64,000 nt of DNA, taken from Cellulomonas sp. P24. GTDB lineage: Bacteria; Actinomycetota; Actinomycetes; Actinomycetales; Cellulomonadaceae. Below, piece by piece: positions 8,953-17,925 of this stretch (positions are counted from its first letter, which is position 1; each line of letters starts with the position of its first letter). The stretch lies in assembly GCF_024704385.1 (NCBI RefSeq), contig NZ_JAJDFX010000002.1:1426001-1490000 (forward strand), read 5' to 3'. The translations under genes and the position numbers were made by a program. Under the pieces are notes generated by a model. That model did no database searches. It was not told where the DNA came from and saw only the letters and a program-made list of their open reading frames with translations.

Positions 8953-11900
8953 TCACCAGTGCCAGATCGACCACCAGCCGCCATGCCCGTGGCGGGGCCA
9001 CGCCTTGACGGTCAAGGTCTCCGAGTCCGAGGACGGCGCGAACGTCGCGCTGCCCAGGTACTCGACCGTGACCGTGTGCGTGCCCGTCGCGAGGTTCCTC
9101 GGCAGCAGGACCCCGGTGACTCCCCAGCTGAGCGTCCGGGTCGCCACGACGGTGCCGTCGACGCTGATCTGCACCTGGCCGGCCGGCCGCGCGTGGTGCG
9201 CGGAGACCTGCACCAGGACGACGGACGGCATCCCCTCGAACGTCGTGCGCGGCACCAGGGTCGCGCGCGTCGTGGTCGCGATCCGCGCGGCCTCGACCGT
9301 CACCGGGACACGAACCGTGGTGCCCGACGGGGTCGCCACCAGGACCAGCGTCGCCGCACCGACCACATCTGTCGGGACCGTGACGTCGACCTGCGCCGCG
9401 CCGTCCGTCACCGGCACGTCCACCGCTGCGGCAGAGCTGCCCTCCCACGTCGCCCGCAGGCTCGTGTTGGCCGGGCTGCCGAGCGACGTGAGGTCGAGCT
9501 TCGAGACGCCGAAGCTCACCGCATCGCCCTGCGTCACGGTGCCGGGAAGGCCCGACGCCGCCACCGCGTGCCGTGCGAAGTCCGGGCTGACCGGACGGTT
9601 CGCGGACAGGTAGGCGATCCACGCGTCCCGGTCGATCAGACCGGAGTCACGCACGTCCGTCGCCTCGGTGAAGACGCGGAAGTTGTCGCCGCCCGTGGCG
9701 AGGAACGAGAACGTCCCCACCCGGTACGACGCCGCCGGGTCGAGCGGCACGCCGTCCACCGAGACCGACGTGATCCGGCTGCCGGCCGGCAACGTCGCGT
9801 CGTACGTGTACGAGACGTTGTCGGAGAGCCCGAGCTGCAGGTACGGCCGCGACGGCACGGTGCCGTCCGGGAGGGTCTGCCACTGCTGCTCGAGCATCGT
9901 GCGGACCTGCTCGCCCGTCATGGACATGGTCCACAGGTTGTTGACGAACGGCAGCACCGCGTTGGCCTGCGCGTACGTGATCTCGCCGTCGGCCGCAGGC
10001 CCGGGCGGGCTGTAGGACGACTGCGACGCGAACAGGTCGGACCGGAGCCCACCGGGGTTCACCACCCCGATCTGCGCCCCGCCGCGGTCGGCGCTCGCGA
10101 GCGAGTCGCGCAGCGCGTCGGCCACCAGGTTGCCCAGGGTGGACTCGGACGCCCGGTCGTCACGCACCGGGCCGATGTAGGCGGTCGTGATGTCCGCCGT
10201 GAGCGAGCCGATCACGACGTCGCCCTGGGTCTTCGCGTTCGCGAGGGCGGCGTCGACGACCTCCTTGACCGCGGCGACCCGCGGGTACGTCGCGACCAGG
10301 TCGGCCGCCGGCGTCGTCGTGCGCGGCACGTTGGTCGCGGTGTAGGCCGTGACGGTGTCGGTCGCGTCGTCGATCGTCAGGGTGACCTCGCCGATGTACG
10401 CCCCGTAGGAGCCGGTCTGCACGATCGGCCGCGTCGTCCCGGGCTCGCCCGGTACCGGTGCGTCCCACGCGTACAGCTTGTGGGTGTGACCGGTGAAGAT
10501 CGCGTCGACCGACGCAGCGGTCTGGTTCACGATCTCGGCGAACGCACCGCCCGCGGCGACCTCCTGCTCGAGGGTCGCGCCCTCGGCCAGGCCGGCGCCG
10601 GCACCTTCGTGGTACTCGGCGACGAGCACGTCGGCCTCACCGTTCGACGGGTCGCCGTCGCTCAGCTGGGCTGCGACCCGGTTGACTGCGGCGACCGGGT
10701 CGCCGAAGTCGAGCGTCGCGATCCCCGCCGGGCTGACCAGTGACGGCGTCTCCTGCGTGATGGCCCCGATGATGCCGACCTTCTTGCCCGCGACGTCGAG
10801 GATCGCGTACTCGGGCAGGGCGGGCGTCTGGGTGCCCTTGAGGTACACGTTCGCCCCGAGGTAGTCCCACCGGGCATTCGTGCCACCCGCGACGACACGG
10901 TCCGTGAGGTCCGTGAAGCCCTGGTCGAGCTCGTGGTTGCCGACCGCCGACGCCTTCAGGTCCAAGGCGTTCAGCACGTCGATCGTCGGCTGGTCCTGGG
11001 CGATCGAGGACGCGAACAGCGACGCCCCGATGTTGTCGCCCGCCGAGAGCAGCACGGTGTTGCCCTCACCCTTGGCGGCGCGCTGCTGCTCGATCGTCCC
11101 GGCGAACGCGACGGTGTTGCCGTCGATCCGACCGTGGAAGTCGTTGATGTTGAGGAACGTCAGGTCCGTCGTCGAGGCCGGTGCGGTCGCGCTGAAGCCC
11201 AGCAGCACCGGGTCGTGGTCGGAGGACCGGTACGGGTCGGCCGCGTAGAACAGGGTGCCGTGGTAGTTGTACCGGCTGTACTCGAGGGCGATCGACTCCT
11301 CGGCGTTGATCCCCCAGATGTCCGCCCCGGTCGCCCGCGCGAGGAGCGCGTCGTTCACCAGGACGTGGTCGAGGGAGCCGGAGAGCCCGCTGTAGCTGTA
11401 CGACTGCTTGCCCGTCGCGAAGCCCGTGTTCACATCGGTGTACCCGGCTGCGTAGAGCACCTGCAGCGGGTCCTCCTGGGTGTAGGAGTTGAAGTCGCCG
11501 ACCAGCGCGACCGCCTCGACCGGTGTGGTCGTGTAGGTCGCGAGGACCGTCGGGATCCAGTCCTTCAGCGCGGTGGCCTGGGCGACCCGGGACGCGTTCG
11601 ACGCGCCCTGGCCGTCACCGGAGTCGACGTCGCCCGGCAGCGGTCCCGCCGAGCCCTTCGACTTGAAGTGGTTCACCGCGACGAAGAACGGCGCGCCCCC
11701 GGCGACCGGCGTGAACGCCTGGCCGATGGGCTCGCGGGCGTTGTCGAACGCCTGATCGGTCCCGCTCAGCGTCCCCAGGGCGTGCGAGACGCCCAGCGGG
11801 CTGACCGCGCCGGTCCGGTAGATGAGCGCGTTCGAGATGACGTCCATCTCGGCCGGGTCGGGGAGCTCCGTCGACGACGGCACGTACGCCCAGTGCGCAC

Positions 11901-13707
11901 CGGGGTCGGCGGCGTTGAGCGCGTCGACCAGGGTGCTGACGGCGGTGTCGGGCGCGTCACCGAGGACCACGGAGTTCTCGATCTCCATGAGCCCGACGAC
12001 GTCCGCGTCCAGCGCGTTGATCGCCGCCACGATCTTGTCCTGCTGACGCTGCAGGTTCGCGGCGTCCCACGCCCCGCGCGGACCGGTTCCCGGGCAGCTC
12101 TTGACCGTGATCGGGTTGCCGTCACGGTCGTTGTACGACGTGCAGCCGGCGACGTCGGCGCCGAGCGTCGTGAAGTAGTTGAGCACGTTGAACGAGGCGA
12201 CCCGCAGTGCTCCGGACCCGAGCGCCGTGGCGTCCGGTGCCGAGGTCCGCGTGTTGCTGAACTGCGTCCGCTCCGCGAGCGGGGTCGCGGCGGTGACCTG
12301 GGAGGTCGGGTTGAGCTTCCAGGTGCTGTTGCGGTAGTCGACGATCAGCGGCGTCACGAAGTCGACCTGCGCGCCGACCCGGACGGGGTTCGTCAGTGAG
12401 ACGTACGGCGGCGTGAGGCCGGAGTTCGCCGCGGACAGGAAGTTGGTGGTCGCGCCGTCGTCCAGCACGACACCACGGGCGGCGTCGTCCGCCACGACCG
12501 CGGCGGCCTCGGCCGAGCCCGGCAGGGCGACGTCCGTGGGCTGCAGCAGCGGGGTGGTCCCGGCAGCCAGCCCGACCTCGCCGTACTGGTTGGTCGAGTA
12601 GGTGTTGGTGACCGTGAAGTCACCCGCCGGTGCGACGAGCATGGACTCGAGCCGCTCACGCTCGTCTGCCGTCGTGGGCCACGCCGTGACAGACGCGGTG
12701 ACCGGCGCTGCCGGGTCGGCGTCCACCGCGTAGCCCGCGGCGCTGGAGATCGTGAGCTCGGTGAGCCCGTTGTACTCCGAGACGGAACCGGTCACCGTGA
12801 GGTGCTGGCCGATCGTCGGGAGCGTCCCGGACTGCTGGTACACGAAGATCGCGTCCGACGCGGTGCGGGTCGCCGGGTCCGTCGGACCGCCCGTCCCGGG
12901 CGTCTGGATCACGAACCCGGAGAAGCCACCCGTCGGGTAGGCCGCGGTGACGATGCCGGTGGTGGTGACCTGCTGGCCGACGTACGGGCTGCTCGCGCCG
13001 GTGCCCTGCACCTCGGCGATCGTCAGCGTTCCGGCCGGCGGCGGAGGCGGCGTGGTGCCGGACGCGGCCGGCGTCGGCGCGGCGACCGTGAAGTCCGCGC
13101 CGTTGTCCGCGGTGTTCACCCCGCCCGTGCGGTTGACGGAGGTGGTGTTGCTCGGGGCCGGGGCGGCGGCCGTCCCGGCGAACGCCTGACCGGTGCCGTA
13201 GCCCACGAGGTCGACGACGGCGGGGTCGGTCGCGCACGCCGACGTCACGCACGTCAGTGCGCTCGCAGCGGAGACGAGGGCCACGTTGCCGTTCGTCGCT
13301 GAGAGGTTGACGGTGCCGCTCGCGTCGGCTGGCGGCAGGTTCGAGACCGTGCCCGTCCCGAGCTGCGAGGCGCCCTGCACCAGGTAGGTGGCCCCTGCGG
13401 CGATCGACCCGGTCAGCGGGATGACCCCGCTCCAGGTCGTGCCGGCGGACGAGGCGTACTGGACGGACCACCCGGAGAGGTCCACCGGTGCGGAGCCCGG
13501 GTTGTAGAGCTCGACGAAGTCGTGGGTCAGCGGCGCGCCGGAGTTGCCGCCACCCCCGTAGACCTCGTTGATGACGACAGGGGCCGTGACGGACACCGCA
13601 CCCTGCGCAGGTGCGAGACCGACGACGATCATGGCGAGGGTGGCGAGGACTGCCGAGACGATCTGTCTGGGCCTACGCCTGCCGCCCTGTACGGGGACTT
13701 GTGACAT
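8953..13707 (-). CDS. Secreted ExeM/NucH-type nuclease fused to a 5'-nucleotidase, with lamin-tail and Ig-like domains
   Basis: A 1,584-residue exported protein. A Sec signal peptide (about residues 1-37, basic start, hydrophobic core, AQG-A) is followed by a lamin-tail domain (about 42-165, VINEVYGGGG and DFVELYN). A proline linker near 220 and an OB-like region (about 226-340) come next. The nuclease domain of the endonuclease/exonuclease/phosphatase fold spans about 500-838 (SFNVLNY, MEIENS, VNHFKSKG, GDFNSY, SSDHDP). A calcineurin-like 5'-nucleotidase spans about 848-1110 (NINDFHGR, SAGDN, GNHE, GHTH) with its C-terminal domain at about 1165-1350 (NPGGLR, GGDNFR). An Ig-like repeat ends the protein. 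No LPXTG anchor. It probably degrades extracellular DNA and dephosphorylates the nucleotides to scavenge phosphate and nucleosides. GGAGGAG at 13716-13722 precedes the ATG. Confidence 0.92.
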   Translation of the reverse strand: MSQVPVQGGRRRPRQIVSAVLATLAMIVVGLAPAQGAVSVTAPVVINEVYGGGGNSGAPLTHDFVELYNPGSAPVDLSGWSVQYASSAGTTWSGVIPLTGSIAAGATYLVQGASQLGTGTVSNLPPADASGTVNLSATNGNVALVSAASALTCVTSACATDPAVVDLVGYGTGQAFAGTAAAPAPSNTTSVNRTGGVNTADNGADFTVAAPTPAASGTTPPPPPAGTLTIAEVQGTGASSPYVGQQVTTTGIVTAAYPTGGFSGFVIQTPGTGGPTDPATRTASDAIFVYQQSGTLPTIGQHLTVTGSVSEYNGLTELTISSAAGYAVDADPAAPVTASVTAWPTTADERERLESMLVAPAGDFTVTNTYSTNQYGEVGLAAGTTPLLQPTDVALPGSAEAAAVVADDAARGVVLDDGATTNFLSAANSGLTPPYVSLTNPVRVGAQVDFVTPLIVDYRNSTWKLNPTSQVTAATPLAERTQFSNTRTSAPDATALGSGALRVASFNVLNYFTTLGADVAGCTSYNDRDGNPITVKSCPGTGPRGAWDAANLQRQQDKIVAAINALDADVVGLMEIENSVVLGDAPDTAVSTLVDALNAADPGAHWAYVPSSTELPDPAEMDVISNALIYRTGAVSPLGVSHALGTLSGTDQAFDNAREPIGQAFTPVAGGAPFFVAVNHFKSKGSAGPLPGDVDSGDGQGASNASRVAQATALKDWIPTVLATYTTTPVEAVALVGDFNSYTQEDPLQVLYAAGYTDVNTGFATGKQSYSYSGLSGSLDHVLVNDALLARATGADIWGINAEESIALEYSRYNYHGTLFYAADPYRSSDHDPVLLGFSATAPASTTDLTFLNINDFHGRIDGNTVAFAGTIEQQRAAKGEGNTVLLSAGDNIGASLFASSIAQDQPTIDVLNALDLKASAVGNHELDQGFTDLTDRVVAGGTNARWDYLGANVYLKGTQTPALPEYAILDVAGKKVGIIGAITQETPSLVSPAGIATLDFGDPVAAVNRVAAQLSDGDPSNGEADVLVAEYHEGAGAGLAEGATLEQEVAAGGAFAEIVNQTAASVDAIFTGHTHKLYAWDAPVPGEPGTTRPIVQTGSYGAYIGEVTLTIDDATDTVTAYTATNVPRTTTPAADLVATYPRVAAVKEVVDAALANAKTQGDVVIGSLTADITTAYIGPVRDDRASESTLGNLVADALRDSLASADRGGAQIGVVNPGGLRSDLFASQSSYSPPGPAADGEITYAQANAVLPFVNNLWTMSMTGEQVRTMLEQQWQTLPDGTVPSRPYLQLGLSDNVSYTYDATLPAGSRITSVSVDGVPLDPAASYRVGTFSFLATGGDNFRVFTEATDVRDSGLIDRDAWIAYLSANRPVSPDFARHAVAASGLPGTVTQGDAVSFGVSKLDLTSLGSPANTSLRATWEGSSAAAVDVPVTDGAAQVDVTVPTDVVGAATLVLVATPSGTTVRVPVTVEAARIATTTRATLVPRTTFEGMPSVVLVQVSAHHARPAGQVQISVDGTVVATRTLSWGVTGVLLPRNLATGTHTVTVEYLGSATFAPSSDSETLTVKAWPRHGHGGWWSIWHW

Positions 13708-13856
13708 GAGGGGTTCTCCTCCGGAGGGGTGTCGAGACCGACACGCCAGGTCTACCGGGGAGCGGGTGAAAGCGCGCGCTGAAACTGTGAACTGACAATG
13801 TCCAGCCCATGAATGTCCTGTTGCAGCGTCGCGCCACCCGTCGCGGGGCGGGACGA

Positions 13857-13892
13857 CGACGCCCGCGCCTCCGGACCGGGGCGCGGGCGTCG
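13857..13892 (-). terminator. 13-bp stem-loop terminator of glyA-folD
   Basis: Arms 13857-13869 and 13880-13892 are perfectly complementary around a 10-nt loop, 10 bp beyond the folD stop. No U tract. The placement fits the end of the riboswitch-controlled glyA-folD transcript. Confidence 0.65.
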
Positions 13893-13902
13893 GGACGTGC
13901 GG

Positions 13903-14778
13903 TCAGACCCGCTCGGCCGCTTCCACCACGTTGGCGAGCAGCATCGCCCGGGTCATCGGCCCCACCCCGCCGGGGTTCGGGGACAGCCAGCCCGCGACCT
14001 CGGCCACGCCCGGATCGACGTCCCCGGCGAGCCGGGTCTTGCCGGTCACCGGGTCGACGACGCGCGTGACGCCGACGTCGAGCACGACCGCACCCGGCTT
14101 GACCAGGTCCGCCGTGACGATCCCCGGCACGCCCGCCGCCGCCACGATGATGTCGGCGTAGCGCGCGTGCTCGGCGAGGTCGGCCGTGCCGGTGTGGGTG
14201 AGCGTCACCGTGGCGTTGTGCTCACGGCGGGTCAGCAGGAGCCCGATGGACCGACCGACCGTGGTCCCCCGGCCGATCACCAGGACGTCCGCGCCCGCGA
14301 GCGCCACACCGTGCCGCGTCAGCAGCTCGATGATCCCGCGGGGGGTGCACGGCAACGGCGAGTCGATCGGGCCGTTCACGCGGAGCACGAGCCGCCCGAG
14401 GTTGGTCGGGTGCAGGCCGTCGGCGTCCTTCGCCGGGTCGATCAGCTCGAGGACGCGCTGGGTGTCGATCCCGCCCGGCAGCGGCAGCTGCACGATGTAC
14501 CCCGTGCACGCGGGGTCCGCGTTGAGCTGCTCCACGGCCGCCTCGACGTCCGCCTGGCTCGCATCGGCCGGCAGGTCGACGCGGATCGAGGCGATGCCGA
14601 CCTCGGCGCAGTCCCGGTGCTTGCCCGCGACGTACGCGCGGCTCCCGGGGTCGTCGCCGACGAGGATCGTCCCGAGGCCCGGCACGACGCCGCGGGCGGC
14701 CAGGGCCGTCACCCGCTCGGTGAGCTCCGCCTTGATCGCGGCGGCGGTCGCCGTCCCGTCGAGGACCCGAGCCGTCAC
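13903..14778 (-). CDS. folD: Bifunctional methylenetetrahydrofolate dehydrogenase/cyclohydrolase
   Basis: Interconverts 5,10-methylene-THF, methenyl-THF and 10-formyl-THF with NADP, supplying the formyl donor for PurN and PurH. It has 291 residues. Seen: [10 protein letters not shown] with the catalytic Lys, the QLPLP loop, the dinucleotide loop [16 protein letters not shown], and the C-terminal [14 protein letters not shown] signature. GTG 14778 overlaps the glyA stop in the GTGA arrangement, so glyA and folD are translationally coupled under the ZTP riboswitch upstream of glyA. Confidence 0.97.
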   Translation of the reverse strand: MTARVLDGTATAAAIKAELTERVTALAARGVVPGLGTILVGDDPGSRAYVAGKHRDCAEVGIASIRVDLPADASQADVEAAVEQLNADPACTGYIVQLPLPGGIDTQRVLELIDPAKDADGLHPTNLGRLVLRVNGPIDSPLPCTPRGIIELLTRHGVALAGADVLVIGRGTTVGRSIGLLLTRREHNATVTLTHTGTADLAEHARYADIIVAAAGVPGIVTADLVKPGAVVLDVGVTRVVDPVTGKTRLAGDVDPGVAEVAGWLSPNPGGVGPMTRAMLLANVVEAAERV

Positions 14779-16055
14779 TGCTGCAGCCCGGCGTAGAGCG
14801 GGAAGTCCGCGGCGAGCTTCGCCACCCGCACGCGGAGCGCGTCGACGTCGGCGCCGCCCTTGAGGGCGGTGGCGATGACGTCGGCGACCTCGGTGAACTC
14901 CGCGTCGCCGAACCCGCGCGTCGCGAGCGCCGGGGTGCCGATCCGCAGACCGGACGTCACGCGCGGCGGGCGCGGGTCGAACGGCACCGCGTTGCGGTTC
15001 ACGGTGATGCCGACGGAGTGCAGGAGGTCCTCGGCCTGCTGACCGTCGAGGTCGCTGTTCCGAAGGTCCACGAGCACGAGGTGCACGTCGGTGCCACCGG
15101 TCAGCACGGAGACACCGGCACCTGCGACGTCCGGGGCGCTCAGACGCTCGGCGATCAGGCGCGCGCCGTCGATCGTGCGCTGCTGGCGCTCACGGAACTC
15201 CTGCGTCGCGGCGACCTTGAAGGACACGGCCTTGGCGGCGATGACGTGCATGAGCGGCCCGCCCTGCTGGCCCGGGAACACCGCCGAGTCGATCTTCTTG
15301 GCGAGCTCCTCGCGGGAGAGGATGAAGCCCGACCGCGGGCCGCCGATGGTCTTGTGGACGGTCGAGGACACCACGTCGGCATGCGGCACGGGGCTCGGGT
15401 GCAGGCCCGCGGCCACCAGGCCCGCGAAGTGCGCCATGTCCACCCACAGCTTCGCGCCGACCTCGTCGGCGATCGAGCGGAACGCCGCGAAGTCCAGGTG
15501 ACGGCTGTACGCGGACCAGCCGCCGATGATCACGTCGGGGCGCTGCTCGAGCGCCTTCTCGCGGACCTTGTCCATGTCCACCAGGAACGTGTCCGGGTCG
15601 ACGCCGTACGCGGCGACCTCGTACAGCTTCCCGGAGAAGTTGATCTTCATGCCGTGGGTCAGGTGCCCGCCGTGCGCGAGCTCGAGGCCGAGGATCTTGT
15701 CGCCCGCGTTGATGAGCGCGTGCAGCACCGCCGCGTTCGCCGTCGCGCCGGAGTGCGGCTGGACGTTGGCGTGCTCGGCACCGAAGAGGGACTTCGCGCG
15801 GCTGATCGCGAGGTTCTCGGCGATGTCGACCTGCTCGCAGCCGCCGTAGTACCGCTTGCCGGGGTAGCCCTCGGCGTACTTGTTGGTCAGCACCGAGCCC
15901 TGCGCCTGCAGGACGGCTCGCGGCACGAAGTTCTCGCTCGCGATCATCTCGAGGGTGCTCTGCTGACGCAGCAGCTCGCCGTCGAGGACCGCCTGGATCT
16001 CGGGATCGAGCTCGGCGAGGGTCTGGTCGAGGATCGGGGTGGAGTCGGAGCTCAT
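14775..16055 (-). CDS. glyA: Serine hydroxymethyltransferase
   Basis: PLP enzyme: serine plus THF gives glycine plus 5,10-methylene-THF, the main one-carbon entry. It has 426 residues from ATG 16055, with AAGGAG before it. The family starts with [12 protein letters not shown]. The PLP Lys sits at about residue 235 in [13 protein letters not shown], and [21 protein letters not shown] and [13 protein letters not shown] are all present. The open frame runs upstream to 16094 but that part has no homology-like sequence. The leader (16056 to about 16240) holds a ZTP riboswitch, so expression is predicted to rise when 10-formyl-THF is short and ZMP/ZTP accumulates. folD follows with a 4-bp overlap. 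Confidence 0.97.
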   Translation of the reverse strand: MSSDSTPILDQTLAELDPEIQAVLDGELLRQQSTLEMIASENFVPRAVLQAQGSVLTNKYAEGYPGKRYYGGCEQVDIAENLAISRAKSLFGAEHANVQPHSGATANAAVLHALINAGDKILGLELAHGGHLTHGMKINFSGKLYEVAAYGVDPDTFLVDMDKVREKALEQRPDVIIGGWSAYSRHLDFAAFRSIADEVGAKLWVDMAHFAGLVAAGLHPSPVPHADVVSSTVHKTIGGPRSGFILSREELAKKIDSAVFPGQQGGPLMHVIAAKAVSFKVAATQEFRERQQRTIDGARLIAERLSAPDVAGAGVSVLTGGTDVHLVLVDLRNSDLDGQQAEDLLHSVGITVNRNAVPFDPRPPRVTSGLRIGTPALATRGFGDAEFTEVADVIATALKGGADVDALRVRVAKLAADFPLYAGLQQ

Positions 16056-16123
16056 GGTTCTCCTTGCAGACAGCGGTGGTCGGTTGACGTCCACGAGGGA
16101 CTGGCGGGCGACCCGGCGGATGA

Positions 16124-16157
16124 CCGGGTTCGCGCACCACGAGGTGCGGTGACCCGG
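16124..16157 (-). promoter_or_regulatory. Expression-platform hairpin of the glyA riboswitch
   Basis: On the minus strand CCGGGT pairs with ACCCGG (16152-16157 with 16124-16129), and inside it CGCACC pairs with GGTGCG (16143-16148 with 16133-16138). The hairpin begins one base after the conserved GCCTGGGC pseudoknot strand of the riboswitch. It is the likely regulated terminator or antiterminator element; the mechanism is inferred. Confidence 0.5.
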
Positions 16158-16236
16158 GGCCCAGGCGTACGACCCGTCGTCGGCTGCTGCTCGTCGCTCC
16201 CCGGTGGTGACCCACCCTTTCGCCAGTCGCGACGCG
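16156..16236 (-). promoter_or_regulatory. ZTP (pfl) riboswitch upstream of glyA-folD
   Basis: Read on the minus strand from about 16236: CGTCGCGACTGGCG, a short loop, GGTGGGTCACCACC, then GGGGAGCGACG, a variable hairpin (ACGAC-GG-GTCGT), then GCCTGGGC at 16166-16159. These match the pfl/ZTP riboswitch core in order: G(T/C)GACTGGCG, a GGTGG...CCACC stem, CGGGGAGCG, and the GCCTGGG pseudoknot strand. CGTCG and CGACG close the first domain. Known biology: the aptamer binds the AICAR nucleotides ZMP/ZTP, which build up when 10-formyl-THF is scarce. glyA and folD are typical targets. Confidence 0.93.
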
Positions 16237-16277
16237 CACAGCCTACCAAGGGGACAGGTCGGGGCAAGGGGCGACGA

Positions 16278-16307
16278 GGCCCCGGGCGCACGGGAGCCCG
16301 AGGGGCC
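16278..16307 (-). terminator. Hairpin downstream of the GNAT gene
   Basis: GGCCCC (16278-16283) pairs with GGGGCC (16302-16307), and the inner CGGGC with GCCCG, 17 bp beyond the GNAT stop. It would separate that gene from the glyA leader on the same strand. No U tract. Confidence 0.45.
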
Positions 16308-16324
16308 GCACGGGGCGTGCGGGG

Positions 16325-16807
16325 TCAGGCGTCGCCGAGGATCTTGCGCAGGTAGGCGTACGTCAGGTCGCCGGCCGTCTGGTCGTACTCGTGGGCGTAG
16401 CCGTGCTTGGCGTACAGCGCGAGGTTCTGGACCGAGTCACGCCCCGTGAAGACCCACACCTCTTCGATCCCCTCGGACAGGTGCGGCACGACGGCGAGCA
16501 GGAGCTCGGTGCCGATCCCCATGCCCTGCAGGTCCGGCGCCACGGCGAGCCGCCCCAGGGTGGCCTTCTTGCCCTCGAGCAGCACCCGGATCGACCCGAC
16601 GAGCCGGTGACCGAGCCACGCCCCGAGGGTGATCACGTTCTCGTCGGCGAGGTCCTCGACGAGCTCGTCGAGGGTCTGGGTCAGGGGTGGGATGTGCGGG
16701 TCGTCGTAGAGCTGCGCCTCGCTCACGAACGCGGCACGTCGCAGCGTCAGCAGCTCTCCGGCAGCGTCGCGACTGACGACGTCGATCCTCACCTCGGGCG
16801 CACTCAT
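16325..16807 (-). CDS. GNAT-family N-acetyltransferase
   Basis: A 160-residue acetyl-CoA-dependent N-acyltransferase of the single-domain GNAT fold. Motif A ([20 protein letters not shown]) gives the pyrophosphate-binding turn, followed by the [11 protein letters not shown] motif B region with a Tyr. The N-terminus ([12 protein letters not shown]) resembles unassigned acetyltransferases of this size. The substrate cannot be told. It is divergent from purU with 87 bp between starts, and upstream of the glyA leader on the same strand but probably a separate transcript. Confidence 0.85.
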   Translation of the reverse strand: MSAPEVRIDVVSRDAAGELLTLRRAAFVSEAQLYDDPHIPPLTQTLDELVEDLADENVITLGAWLGHRLVGSIRVLLEGKKATLGRLAVAPDLQGMGIGTELLLAVVPHLSEGIEEVWVFTGRDSVQNLALYAKHGYAHEYDQTAGDLTYAYLRKILGDA

Positions 16808-16894
16808 GCGGCCATCGTCTCAGAGGACCGCGCGTGGAGCACGCACGTGACCATTCCCGGCGCGGGCCGGCGGTCAGGACTACCCTCAGCACTC

Positions 16895-17788
16895 GTGTCC
16901 CCCGCCATCGAGGTCCCGCAGCGCACCGACTCCCCCGACGCGACCGCGACGCACTGGGTGCTGACCCTCTCGTGCCCCGACCGGCCCGGGATCGTGCATG
17001 CCGTCGCCGGTCTCCTGGCCGAGAACGGCGGGAACATCACCGAGTCCCAGCAGTTCGGCGACCCGCTCACCGGGCTGTTCTTCATGCGGGTGCAGGTGAC
17101 CGCGACGGCGTCGCGCGCCACCCTCGAGGCGGCACTGGCGGACCTCGCCGCCACCTTCCAGATGACGTGGGGCCTCGACGTCGCCGGCCGGCCGGTCCGG
17201 ACGCTCGTGCTCGGCTCGACCGCGGCGCACTGCCTCAACGACCTGGCGTTCCGGCAGCGGTCCGAGAACCTGCCGATCGACATCGTCGCAGTGGTCTCGA
17301 ACCACACCGTGCTGCAGGAGCTCGCGGAATTCTACGGCATCGCGTTCCACCACGTCCCGGTCACGGCGGCAACCAAGCCTCAGGCGGAGGCCCGGCTCCT
17401 CGAGCTCGTGCACGACCTCGACGTCGAGCTCGTCGTGCTCGCGCGGTACATGCAGATCCTGTCCCCGGAGCTGTGCCGTGAGCTCGCCGGGCGGGCGATC
17501 AACATCCACCACTCGTTCCTGCCGTCGTTCAAGGGCGCACGGCCGTACGCCCAGGCCCACGACCGCGGCGTCAAGCTGATCGGCGCGACCGCCCACTACG
17601 TGACCGGCGACCTCGACGAGGGGCCGATCATCGAGCAGGACGTCGAGCGGGTGGACCACACGCGGAGCGTCGAGGACCTCGTGGCCCTCGGCCAGGACGT
17701 CGAGCGTCGGGCCCTCGCCCGCGCGGTGCGCTGGCACGCCGAGCACCGCGTCCTCCTCGACGGGCACCGGACGATCGTCTTCCGCTGA
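16895..17788 (+). CDS. purU: Formyltetrahydrofolate deformylase
   Basis: Hydrolyses 10-formyl-THF to THF and formate, balancing the folate pools. It has 297 residues: an N-terminal ACT domain (about 20-90, SCPDRPGIVHAVAGLL) and a C-terminal formyltransferase-fold domain with NIHHSFLPSFKG (Asn203, His205) and HYVTGDLDEGP, whose Asp completes the catalytic triad. GTG 16895 fits the family start; the longer open frame overlaps the divergent GNAT gene. The glyA-folD operon lies close by on the other strand. I found no ZTP riboswitch in front of this gene. Confidence 0.95.
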   Translation: MSPAIEVPQRTDSPDATATHWVLTLSCPDRPGIVHAVAGLLAENGGNITESQQFGDPLTGLFFMRVQVTATASRATLEAALADLAATFQMTWGLDVAGRPVRTLVLGSTAAHCLNDLAFRQRSENLPIDIVAVVSNHTVLQELAEFYGIAFHHVPVTAATKPQAEARLLELVHDLDVELVVLARYMQILSPELCRELAGRAINIHHSFLPSFKGARPYAQAHDRGVKLIGATAHYVTGDLDEGPIIEQDVERVDHTRSVEDLVALGQDVERRALARAVRWHAEHRVLLDGHRTIVFR

Positions 17789-17807
17789 GCGGGCGCTGTC
17801 GGCCCGC
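17789..17807 (+). terminator. Short hairpin after purU
   Basis: GCGGGC and GCCCGC form a 6-bp stem directly after the purU stop. Weak evidence. The rest of this convergent gap to 17913 consists mainly of short tandem repeats. Confidence 0.3.
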
Positions 17808-17826
17808 ACGTCCTGCACGGCGCGCA

Positions 17827-17858
17827 CGGTCGATCGGACGGTCGATCGGACGGTCGGA
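17827..17858. repeat. 12-bp tandem repeat, 2.7 copies
   Basis: The unit CGGTCGATCGGA occurs twice exactly, followed by a partial third copy, in the convergent gap between purU and the sugar ABC ATPase. Probably slippage-generated; no function suggested. Confidence 0.75.
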
Positions 17859-17883
17859 GCAGGCGTCCGGACGGCAGCCCTCA

Positions 17884-17925
17884 GATCAGCACAGACTGGT
17901 CAGCACAGGCTGGTCAGCGCGGGCG
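17884..17925. repeat. 14-bp tandem repeat across the stop of the ABC ATPase gene
   Basis: Three 14-bp units built on GGTCAGCACAGGCT. The last, diverged unit contains the stop codon of the minus-strand ABC ATPase (TGA at 17914-17916). It looks like duplication of the gene's 3' end into the intergenic region. Confidence 0.65.

Noticed and set aside
13763-13792. Possible PHO box (GTTCACAG..., TTTCACCCG on the minus strand) upstream of the secreted nuclease
   Set aside because: The repeats are not at the 11-bp spacing expected of PhoP direct repeats, and only two partial units are seen.
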